Position numbers and translations under genes: made by a program
The notes under the pieces: generated by a model
The model's database searches: none
What the model saw: the letters and a program-made list of their open reading frames with translations, nothing else
Told to the model about the DNA's origin: nothing
NCBI RefSeq assembly: GCF_003390325.1
Contig: NZ_QUOK01000002.1
Location: 186,001-250,000 of the forward strand
DNA: 64,000 bases
Direction: 5' to 3'
Origin: Rhodohalobacter sp. SW132
Lineage (GTDB): Bacteria > Bacteroidota > Rhodothermia > Balneolales > Balneolaceae
Shown here: one piece after another, positions 8,129 to 15,969 of the stretch
How the letters are laid out: every line of letters begins with the position of its first letter
How positions within the stretch are numbered: the stretch's first letter is position 1

Positions 8129-9889
8129 ATGAAAATTAATATGAAAGACACAATGAATTATACGAGGACGAAAGCAATGAAACTGATGGTTTCAGGATTG
8201 CTGGTACTCTGTGTTGTTATAGGTACCTCAGGTTGTAGCGACGGTTTGCTAACAACAGTACCCACAGATAGAGTGTCATCAGGAACATTTTGGGCTAATG
8301 AACGTGATTTCAATACGGCCCTTAATGGAACGTATGAACGAATGGTAGGTGTAAATGGAAACCTTCCATTTTTTGATGGAACTACCGAAATTGGCTATTC
8401 GCATGCTGATTGGGTACGCCAGCACGGAACCGTTATGGGACGATCCGATGGACAATCGGGATGGCCAGCCGGTTTCTGGGCTCGGAATTATAATGGAATC
8501 ACCCGTGCCAATGAAGTATTGTCTCAATTGGAAACGGTTGAAGATGGTGTTCTCTCAGCAGAGGCATCAAATCACATACGGGGTCAGGCTCTTTTTCTAA
8601 GAGGATACTTCTACCATCAACTTCTTTGGATGTTTGGTGAAGTACCAATTTTTACAAGTGTACCAACCGTTGAAGAAGCAAGCCAGATTAGCCGTAATTC
8701 CAGGGATGAAGTATACGCCAGAATTACGGATGACTTATCAGAAGCAGCAAACTTATTGCCTCCAAGCTGGCCATCGTCTCAATATGGGCGTGCAACAAGT
8801 GGAGTAGCTATGGGTTATCATGCCCGCACGGCCTTATATGAGGCGAGCTGGAAAAAGTATCATGAAGGCAATGATGCCCGTGCAAATGAACTGTTTAATA
8901 CAGCAGTTAATATGGCGCAGGCTGTTATAAATCTGAATGAGTATTCCCTGCACCCGGATTTTCGGGAACTCTTCACATACGCTGGTGAACAAAGCAATGA
9001 AATCATATTTGACTACCAGCGGGTATCCGGTCAAAACGGATGGAGCGCCTGGCGAGCTTTTGCACCCAGTTCAATGGGCAGTAATGTTGATATAGCTCCA
9101 ACGCGTGAACTGGTGGATCGATTTCCAATGGAAGACGGATTACCTATTGATGAATCGCCGCTTTATGATCCGGAAGCACCGAGAATTACGTATGACGGCA
9201 GTGGAAACCCTACGGTTGAAACGATTGGTAAGTATGCGAATCGTGACCCAAGGTTTTACGGTACTGTGCTATATCCGGGCGCTGAATTTAATGGTGTGAT
9301 CTATAATTCCTACCCCGCTTGCGGTGATGGAGCACCCGCAGGTTATTGTAGCCCGACATCTGACAGAATCTTAATTTCTGATTACAATAATACCTACACC
9401 GGGTATATTGCGATGAAATATTTAGATCCTCAGGATGAAGCTTCTCCAACCAACAGCGGGCTAAACCACATCAAAATGCGATATGCTGATATTTTATTGA
9501 TGTATGCAGAGGCCAAGGTTGAACTGGGCGAGCAGGATGCATCCGTAAACGAGGCTATTCAGGAAATTCGTGATCGATTAAATATCCCTCTTCCATATGA
9601 CTTAACAACTATGTCACAGGAAGATGCAATTGATTTTATTCGAAATGAACGAACGATTGAATTTGCCTGGGAAGGGTTACACCTGGCTGACATTCGCCGA
9701 TGGGGAACAGCTGAAATCGTTTTAAATGGTGAGACTCACGGAATTGATGTAAATCGGGGTGGAAATCAGTTTGAACCGATACCCGGACAACACGTTAGAA
9801 GCTTCTCCTCACCACGGGATTATTTATGGCCAATCCCTACAAGTGAACGAGACCTTAACCCGAACCTGGTACAAAATCCGGGATACTAA
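8129..9889 (+). CDS. SusD/RagB-family sugar-binding lipoprotein
   Basis: 586 aa, surface lipoprotein forming the lid of the preceding SusC; the gap between them is 12 bp. The lipobox is GTSGC (Cys36). Met17 (8177) gives a more usual 20-residue signal and follows a GAGGACGAAAG stretch, so the true start may be there. TPR-like N-terminal part, then the C-terminal SusD signature: MRYADILLMYAEAKVELGE, FIRNERTIEFAWEG, ADIRRWG and a closing NPNLVQNPGY. The gene ends 32 bp before a rho-independent terminator, which closes the susCD transcript. Confidence 0.95.
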   Translation: MKINMKDTMNYTRTKAMKLMVSGLLVLCVVIGTSGCSDGLLTTVPTDRVSSGTFWANERDFNTALNGTYERMVGVNGNLPFFDGTTEIGYSHADWVRQHGTVMGRSDGQSGWPAGFWARNYNGITRANEVLSQLETVEDGVLSAEASNHIRGQALFLRGYFYHQLLWMFGEVPIFTSVPTVEEASQISRNSRDEVYARITDDLSEAANLLPPSWPSSQYGRATSGVAMGYHARTALYEASWKKYHEGNDARANELFNTAVNMAQAVINLNEYSLHPDFRELFTYAGEQSNEIIFDYQRVSGQNGWSAWRAFAPSSMGSNVDIAPTRELVDRFPMEDGLPIDESPLYDPEAPRITYDGSGNPTVETIGKYANRDPRFYGTVLYPGAEFNGVIYNSYPACGDGAPAGYCSPTSDRILISDYNNTYTGYIAMKYLDPQDEASPTNSGLNHIKMRYADILLMYAEAKVELGEQDASVNEAIQEIRDRLNIPLPYDLTTMSQEDAIDFIRNERTIEFAWEGLHLADIRRWGTAEIVLNGETHGIDVNRGGNQFEPIPGQHVRSFSSPRDYLWPIPTSERDLNPNLVQNPGY

Positions 9890-9921
9890 TAAGTAGTAAC
9901 AGATGAAATGTTGAATGAGGA

Positions 9922-9958
9922 AGGGGGCGGAATAGATCATTTCGCCCTCTTTTTTTTA
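9922..9958 (+). terminator. Rho-independent terminator after susD
   Basis: Stem AGGGGGCG (9922-9929) with CGCCCTCT (9943-9950, one G-T pair) and a run of T at 9950-9957, 32 bp after the susD stop codon. Confidence 0.8.
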
Positions 9959-10010
9959 TTCATACGTAGTTTAATTCCCCGGCCCTCAGGTCGGAAATAA
10001 TAGAAGCCCC

Positions 10011-10191
10011 CTTTGAGAGGCTGTGAGATAATGATTTATGATCTTGTAATACCCTAAAAATATATACCGCCAAGGTCGCTGAATACGCAAAGAATATGAA
10101 TAAGTACCCTTTGCGGTTGATTGCGCCCCCGCGGTTAAAAAATTAAAGGCATTGATAATTTTACAAGGTATTTTCTCAAAGCCTCTCAAAG
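10011..10191. repeat. MITE-like element with terminal inverted repeats, TTAACCGC copy 2
   Basis: Arms 10011-10028 (CTTTGAGAGGCTGTGAGA) and 10174-10191 are inverted repeats matching at 17 of 18 bases. Inside, 10081-10150 is the reverse-complement copy of the repeat at 1622-1693. No ORF is supportable, so a small nonautonomous mobile or palindromic element is plausible. The remainder of the 9890-10452 gap shows nothing else besides the terminator and AT-rich promoter-like sequence after 10290. Confidence 0.6.
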
Positions 10192-10452
10192 TGGGATACT
10201 CCAGGATAACCTCCATATCGACCAGAAAGGTATGGGATTAAAGTTGACACCTCACGGGTCCTGTCCCGAGATAGTTCATTTCAATCTTCTTTCTTTTATA
10301 AAGATTCGTGTGAATTACAGTTAATGAAAAAAGATATAAACGATTGATCATTACTGAGGGTCTCTTTTGTATTATAACATTCATACAATATCTTCAGTCA
10401 TACAATTTCAGTAACAGCAAATCAAATCTGTAGCAATTTACACAGCAGTTGA

Positions 10453-12132
10453 ATGCAAAAAACAATTATCACCTCAACCTGTTTATTGATTGGGGTTTTG
10501 TCTTGGTTCTTTTTGGCCGGATTTCAGGAAAATGAACCCTTTAGAATAGAGATAGATGCCATTGAAGGATTACAGTTTTCTCCCGTTCGATTCGCCGTAA
10601 AACCGGGTCAAGAAGTCGAATTGGTATTTCGTAACCGGGACGATATGATGCATAATCTTCTGATAACACAGCCCGGTGCACGTGAAGAGGTTGCAGAATT
10701 GGGACTCGCGAGCGGTATGGCTGAAAATTTTGTACCGGATACAAATTTAGTTCTCTGGGCAACTGAGGTGATTTCTTATGGAGAAACACAAACTATAAGA
10801 TTCACTGCGCCGGATGATGAAGGCGAATACCCATATGTTTGTACATTTCCGGGCCACCCCGACCGGATGTTTGGAGTGATGTACGTAACCTCAGATGAAA
10901 CTTCACTCCCCGAACTTTCTGAGGATCCCAATATACCTGAATATCTTCGGGATGAATTAGAAACCGACAGGGATCGTTTATTGATATGGGAACACAATCC
11001 AGCTGATGCCCCCAGGAAAGAAGTTCGCCGTACCTTTATACGGGATGCCGGCCCATCCGCAATCGGTGTGCATGCAGGGCGAAATCTATCTTTTATTTGG
11101 GATGCAGATACGGCCCATTTGCGGTATGCATGGTGGGGCGGATTTTTGGACAGCGAGCAACACTGGACAGGAAATCAATCCGATTTTTCTGAAGTAGAAG
11201 GTCATATTTATTATCGGGCATTGAGAGAGTTCCCTATTCGGCTGGGAGAAACATCCTACATTCCCTCCAGGAGTTTCCTGGGATACGAATTGATCGATGA
11301 GTTGCCAGGATTCGAGTATTACATGGATCAATATAGAGTCCACCAATACATTAGCAGTCTTCCGGACGATACAGGGCTGCGCATGGAGTTTGAGATACAG
11401 GACATCGATCAACCGGTCTATTTTGTCACAGATCTAAACGCCGGGGCTGAATTCCGGAGTTCTGCGGGTGAATGGGACAATGGAGTGCTGAAACTATCAG
11501 CAGAAGAAGCTGAAGCATTTTCAATTGATTTCATTGAACGTCCCGAACATGAACCCATTGGTTACTGGTCGATGAACGACGATCCGTGGACCCAATTTCA
11601 AAACGACCGGGTTCGCGAGGGAGTGGTGGGCCGGTCACTCCATTTTGAGGAACACGAGAAATTATCAAAAATTTACGGGGATATTGTCGATCCCGATATG
11701 ACGTTTGCCGGATGGGTAAAAATCCAGGACAGTGAAAAAAATAATCAATTCATTTTTGGGCAGAGGGATGAAGATTCTGGCAGAGAGTTTTCATTACTAT
11801 TTCATGACGGATTATTTAAAATCCATTATCCCGATGAGTATGGTGAACAGAATAGCGAAAATCTTTCTGCATCGATCCAGCCGGGGGAGTGGAATCACTT
11901 TATGTGGACCCGGAGTGGTTCAGATATGGAGGTTTTCGTAAATGGAAATCTGGAAACAAATCTGCGAATGGGTACGCTGCTTTATGACCAGCCATTTACA
12001 ATTGGGGCCAGTAATGAAGAATATCACATGGATGGATATCTCGACCAGATTCTTATCTGGAGAAGAGTATTGAATGAGGATGAGCTTAACAGTCTGTATG
12101 AAAAGCAGGCGGATCATTTAAACGGGGAGTAA
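10453..12132 (+). CDS. Secreted cupredoxin-LamG fusion protein
   Basis: 559 aa. Signal peptide about 1-24. Domain 1 (about 30-147) is a plastocyanin/azurin-like cupredoxin with a complete type 1 copper set: H67, C130, H135 and M139 in YVCTFPGHPDRM. The middle domain (about 190-380) resembles one I recall beside cytochrome c/propeller dehydrogenases in planctomycete-type genomes. Domain 3 (about 383-552) is a concanavalin-like LamG fold, with SLHFEEHEK, MTFAGWVKIQD, GEWNHFMWTRSG and DGYLDQILIWRRVL. A copper electron carrier fused to a carbohydrate-binding-type domain suggests electron transfer at a glycan surface. It lies 4 bp before the propeller gene and is probably co-transcribed. Role inferred. 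Confidence 0.8.
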   Translation: MQKTIITSTCLLIGVLSWFFLAGFQENEPFRIEIDAIEGLQFSPVRFAVKPGQEVELVFRNRDDMMHNLLITQPGAREEVAELGLASGMAENFVPDTNLVLWATEVISYGETQTIRFTAPDDEGEYPYVCTFPGHPDRMFGVMYVTSDETSLPELSEDPNIPEYLRDELETDRDRLLIWEHNPADAPRKEVRRTFIRDAGPSAIGVHAGRNLSFIWDADTAHLRYAWWGGFLDSEQHWTGNQSDFSEVEGHIYYRALREFPIRLGETSYIPSRSFLGYELIDELPGFEYYMDQYRVHQYISSLPDDTGLRMEFEIQDIDQPVYFVTDLNAGAEFRSSAGEWDNGVLKLSAEEAEAFSIDFIERPEHEPIGYWSMNDDPWTQFQNDRVREGVVGRSLHFEEHEKLSKIYGDIVDPDMTFAGWVKIQDSEKNNQFIFGQRDEDSGREFSLLFHDGLFKIHYPDEYGEQNSENLSASIQPGEWNHFMWTRSGSDMEVFVNGNLETNLRMGTLLYDQPFTIGASNEEYHMDGYLDQILIWRRVLNEDELNSLYEKQADHLNGE

Positions 12133-12136
12133 TGCT

Positions 12137-13666
12137 ATGAAAAAACGTAACATGATTTTGAGGTCTTGTTCTATCATATGCTTGATATGTACTTTTATGG
12201 CATGTACCCAGGTATGTACCGAGTGGAGTGAGTGTTATGAAATAGAGAACATCAGTCTGCCGGAGGGGGTTGCAGCTGAGGTGGGGGGAATCGATCTGCT
12301 GGATGATGGCCGTCTGGTTTTTGTGTTCAATCGGGGTGAGGTATATTTTTATTCACCGGATACGGAAGAATGGTCACGATTTGCAGAAGGACTGCACAAT
12401 CCTCTTGGTGTGTATGCCGAAGCTGCAGACGAGATCTATGTAACACAATATCCTGAAATAACCAGGCTCCGGGATACAAATGGGGATGGCCGCGCAAACC
12501 GCTATGAAACCGTAAATAATCAGTTTGGGATGTCGGGCAATTATCATGAATTTCATTTCGGGCTTGTAAGGGATGAGGATAATAATTTTTATTCTACACT
12601 GAATGTCGCTTCAAATGGAGCTGGTGTACGATATGAAACGCGGGGAGAGATTAATCCGGATGGACGCCAGGGAAGGATGTTTTCAGCAATACCTTACAGG
12701 GGCTGGGTGATCAAAACAACACCTGATGGTAAACTGGAGCCTTTTGCTTCAGGATTTCGGAGCCCTAATGGAATACTTCTGAACAGTGAAGGCAATTTGT
12801 ATGTGACAGATAACGAAGGAGACTGGATAGGAACCAGCGTGATTCATCAGGTTGAAAAAGAAAAATTTTACGGACATCCCATTAGTCTTGCCTGGGAAGA
12901 TGGCTGGGATAAAGGCGTGGTGGCTGATTACAACTCCACTTATTTTGATAATCGCAGAGTGATGCCTGCTGCGGAGTTTCCTCATGGTGATTTATCGAAC
13001 TCGCCTACTCAGCCGCTGGAAGATTCCACGGATGGAGCATTTGGGCCATTTTCCGGACAAATCCTGATTGGTGAAATGAATCATCCGCACTTAATCAGGG
13101 TCATGCTGGAAGAGGTGAATGGTGTAACCCAGGGTGCGGCTGTGAAATTTCACGATAGTCACGGTTTGGACCAGGGAAATAACCGGATGGTTTTTGATCA
13201 TGATGGAAATTTGTGGCTGGGCCAGACTCATCGCGAAAGAAACTGGACTGGATCAACGGGAATTCAGAAGATCAGCTGGACTGGAAAAATTCCTATGGAA
13301 GTGGAACATGTACGTCTGACTGATCAAGGTTTTCGGGTACGATTTACCCGGCCCGTTGAATCTGAAACTCTGCCGCAAGAAGGAGATTTTCTCATTGAGC
13401 GATATCATTACCGCTATGATGCTTCGTACGGATCACCCAAACTTGGGATTGAAGAAATAACAGTGTCAAATATGAGAATAACGCGGGATCGAAACGAAAT
13501 TAAGTTTGATATCGAAGATCTCGAACCTGGATATATTTATGAAATGAACTTCAGTGAAATTGAAAGTACAGACGGAGTAAACGTTATGCATCCCGCTGTT
13601 ATGTATACATTACAGCAGTTGCATAGTGGATCAAGTGAAGTATCTGCCAACTTTAATCAAAAATAG
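12137..13666 (+). CDS. Beta-propeller sugar dehydrogenase-like lipoprotein
   Basis: 509 aa. Lipoprotein signal with lipobox FMAC (Cys23). The bulk is a glucose/sorbosone-dehydrogenase-like six-bladed propeller: GLHNPLGVYA, RLRDTNGDGRANRYE, FHFGLVRDEDNNFYSTLNVA, FRSPNGILLNSEGNLYVTDNEGDW, and GNNRMVFDHDGNLWLG. A beta-sandwich-like C-terminal region (about 395-495) follows. No CxxCH heme motif is present, so electrons would have to leave through a partner; the cupredoxin encoded 4 bp upstream is an obvious candidate. Whether it binds PQQ cannot be told from sequence alone. Many propellers of this class in glycan loci are uncharacterised. Confidence 0.8.
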   Translation: MKKRNMILRSCSIICLICTFMACTQVCTEWSECYEIENISLPEGVAAEVGGIDLLDDGRLVFVFNRGEVYFYSPDTEEWSRFAEGLHNPLGVYAEAADEIYVTQYPEITRLRDTNGDGRANRYETVNNQFGMSGNYHEFHFGLVRDEDNNFYSTLNVASNGAGVRYETRGEINPDGRQGRMFSAIPYRGWVIKTTPDGKLEPFASGFRSPNGILLNSEGNLYVTDNEGDWIGTSVIHQVEKEKFYGHPISLAWEDGWDKGVVADYNSTYFDNRRVMPAAEFPHGDLSNSPTQPLEDSTDGAFGPFSGQILIGEMNHPHLIRVMLEEVNGVTQGAAVKFHDSHGLDQGNNRMVFDHDGNLWLGQTHRERNWTGSTGIQKISWTGKIPMEVEHVRLTDQGFRVRFTRPVESETLPQEGDFLIERYHYRYDASYGSPKLGIEEITVSNMRITRDRNEIKFDIEDLEPGYIYEMNFSEIESTDGVNVMHPAVMYTLQQLHSGSSEVSANFNQK

Positions 13667-13670
13667 TACC

Positions 13671-13805
13671 ATGAAAATTTTGAAATATGTGATGTTTCTG
13701 ATGGGTATTGCACTCATTGTTAGTGGCTGTGCGGATGATAACTCATCCCAGCTTACAAGTCCCGATGGCGATCTGCAGATTGACGTGTGGCTGAATGATA
13801 ATTAA
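13671..13805 (+). pseudogene. 44-codon lipoprotein stub resembling the start of GH97
   Basis: The ORF begins 4 bp after the propeller gene. It encodes a lipoprotein signal (lipobox IVSGC, Cys20) followed by LTSPDGDLQIDVWLNDN, then a stop. SPDG-L-(I/V)-V-LND is, in my recollection, how mature GH97 alpha-glucosidases/galactosidases (SusB family) begin, and those proteins are about 640-700 aa. No continuation is seen in any frame over the next 400 bp, so this is best read as a GH97 gene deleted after its first 44 codons. A genuine small lipoprotein is the alternative. Confidence 0.55.
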
Positions 13806-14219
13806 GGCATTATACCCACCGGTTAGAACTAATGAAAAACACTCACTGATCAGTTATTCGAAGGGGACGGCACCGAATGCTTTCCAAACTGATTACCAGG
13901 AATAAAAAGAGATCTGGTTCGTAGTTGGAAATTATTGGGCAGGAGATAGAAAAAACCATCACATTCTGACTTCCATTTCTTGATGATTCTGCATCCGGCT
14001 ATTTTATCCAAACTTAGCGCATGTATATGTTTCATCCATTGTAAAATACCGGTATCCATACCATAATGCCGTTCAGTCAGCTAATTGGACTTTACATCTT
14101 CATATAAGGTTTATAGCTGAAAATATAATCATAACTTGAATTTGCTATTTACAATATTCCTTTACTAATTAAACTTCAGTCTACATTTATAGCTCAATGT
14201 CTAACTTGATAAACTAATA
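13806..14219. other. Gene-free gap, AT-rich
   Basis: 414 bp between the GH97-like stub and the sigma factor gene. A minus-strand ORF of 69 codons (13850-14059) has no recognisable domain or signal and is not called. The deletion boundary of the GH97 stub may lie near 13806-13850. The last 120 bp are AT-rich and probably carry the promoter of the sigma factor. Confidence 0.5.
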
Positions 14220-14789
14220 ATGCATGATCTGAACGATACAAAATTAGTTCAAAAAATCATTGAAGGGAGTGAGGAAGCATTCAGAGAAATTTATTGGTTG
14301 TACTGTGACCAATTGCACAGACTTGCTTTTCAATTTCTCAGGGATCAACAACTTGCAGAAGATGCAGTTCAGGATATTTTTTTAAAACTCTGGAATCAAA
14401 GACACCAGCTTGATGAAAACAGATCTATAAAGGGATTTCTGTTAATTTCGTTGAAAAATCATGTTCTGAACTTGTTAAAAATTAACAAGAGAAGAATATT
14501 GCGCCAATTTGAATACTCTAGAATTAACACGAATAAAGTAAATGAAACTGATGGTGCAGTAATCTGTTCAGAACTTCATTCGCTAATAGAGCATTGTCTG
14601 GAAAACTTACCTGTCGCAAAAAGGCGGGTATATGAACTTAAAAGAGTTGGAGATTTTAGTAATAAAGAGATAGCGTCCGAGTTGGGCTTGTCTGAAAATA
14701 CCGTGAAATCACATTACTATCTGGCTAAAAAAAAAATGCAAGAGCTTATATTCACTTATCAAAATTCATCTAAGAAAACCTCTCCTTAG
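14220..14789 (+). CDS. ECF RNA polymerase sigma factor (FecI-like)
   Basis: 189 aa. Sigma-70 region 2 (about 20-90: FREIYWLYCDQLHRLAFQFL, then AEDAVQDIFLKLW) and region 4 (about 120-180: LPVAKRRVYELKRVGDFSNKEIA with the helix-turn-helix LGLSENTVKSHY). This is the Bacteroidota ECF type that switches on SusCD operons. It is followed after 89 bp by a FecR-type anti-sigma factor and then an STN-containing SusC, the complete parts list of a trans-envelope signalling cascade. Expected target: the promoter of the susC at 15970 and downstream genes. Confidence 0.95.
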   Translation: MHDLNDTKLVQKIIEGSEEAFREIYWLYCDQLHRLAFQFLRDQQLAEDAVQDIFLKLWNQRHQLDENRSIKGFLLISLKNHVLNLLKINKRRILRQFEYSRINTNKVNETDGAVICSELHSLIEHCLENLPVAKRRVYELKRVGDFSNKEIASELGLSENTVKSHYYLAKKKMQELIFTYQNSSKKTSP

Positions 14790-14878
14790 TCTCATTTAAA
14801 TCAATATTTAGGGTATTCTTTAGAAGCTGGTGAATATTTATCACATACTTTTTGCTTACCGTGTTGTATTTATAGTAA

Positions 14879-15907
14879 ATGCAATACAATTTGGGCATGA
14901 AAACACCAGATCAGAATTTACTTGATAAATATTTTAATGGTACAGCAACCAGAAAAGAGGCTGAAATAATACTGGAATGGTTTCAATCAGTAGAGGGTAC
15001 CAGATATCTTGAAAATCATTTTCAAAATGCTGCTTCTTCAAATGAAATCAATTCTAAAGTACCTATATATAAAGTCAGAAAACATGCCGTCCTGAATTCA
15101 ATTCTGCATCGTATTTCCAGAGAAAATACAGAAGCAATTCTGAAAAAACCGATAAGAAACACAAGAAGGAATTCCTACAAACTGGTTGCAGCAACAATAC
15201 TTGTTTTATTTTCACTTCTTTTTTTGTTGCAAATCATTCACACGAATACACCTGATGTAGAATACAGATATTCAACAGGTCCTTATGAAATGCAGAGAGT
15301 TAACTTATCAGATGGAAGCATGATCGGATTAAGTGAAAATTCAAAATTAACGATATCTGAAGATCCATCGAACGAAGATTTTGAGATATCACTCGAAGGG
15401 CAGGCATATTTTAATGTCTCAAGCCGGGAAAACAGGGAGTTCAGGATTTATACGGACGATACAGAAGTCTCTGTATTAGGTACTGTATTTAATATAAAAA
15501 GCAATAATCAGACAGGGCAAGTAATAGTTGCCGTCGAAAAAGGTAAAGTCTCATTTAAAAATGTAAAACAGAATTCCGGTACAACTCTCACCGAAAATAT
15601 GATTGGGATATATGAAACTAATAACATGAGTTTGCATACCGAGTCCTCAGAGGTTCATAATTACATGAGCTGGTACCATGGAAGTATCGTTTTTACCAAT
15701 ACGCCTTTTGAAGAAGTATTGCAACAGCTTGAAAGAATTTTTGATATAACCAATAAAATAGAAAGCGATGATTTGAATTCCCTTCGACTAACCGCAAATT
15801 TCAAAAGAGGTTCATTGGAGCACACTCTAAGTACAATAGCAGAAGGATTAAACATTGATTACACCATCAGAAATGGGACAATACACTGGAATCAGAAAAC
15901 AAATTAA
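14879..15907 (+). CDS. FecR-family anti-sigma factor
   Basis: 342 aa. Short cytoplasmic N-terminal sigma-binding part (about 1-98), one membrane segment (about 101-120, KLVAATILVLFSLLFLLQII), then the periplasmic FecR domain (about 128-235: STGPYEMQRVNLSDGS, SLEGQAYFNVS, TDDTEVSVLGTVFNIKS) and a C-terminal DUF4974-like domain (from about 268: IVFTNTPFEEVLQQLERIFD). The latter domain contacts the STN domain of the cognate SusC. Met7 (14897) may be the true start, since the family usually begins close to a KTPDQNLLDKYFNGTA-like stretch. It keeps the adjacent ECF sigma factor inactive until SusC senses its ligand. Confidence 0.93.
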   Translation: MQYNLGMKTPDQNLLDKYFNGTATRKEAEIILEWFQSVEGTRYLENHFQNAASSNEINSKVPIYKVRKHAVLNSILHRISRENTEAILKKPIRNTRRNSYKLVAATILVLFSLLFLLQIIHTNTPDVEYRYSTGPYEMQRVNLSDGSMIGLSENSKLTISEDPSNEDFEISLEGQAYFNVSSRENREFRIYTDDTEVSVLGTVFNIKSNNQTGQVIVAVEKGKVSFKNVKQNSGTTLTENMIGIYETNNMSLHTESSEVHNYMSWYHGSIVFTNTPFEEVLQQLERIFDITNKIESDDLNSLRLTANFKRGSLEHTLSTIAEGLNIDYTIRNGTIHWNQKTN

Positions 15908-15969
15908 AATCAAGTGCCTTAGTTACGATATCCTCAAAAATTAAACAATAACTTTAAATCACACAAAGG

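Noticed and set aside
13850-14059. 69-codon minus-strand ORF in the gap before the sigma factor
   Set aside because: No recognisable domain, no start context and AT-rich surroundings; might be a fragment of a lost gene but cannot be supported.
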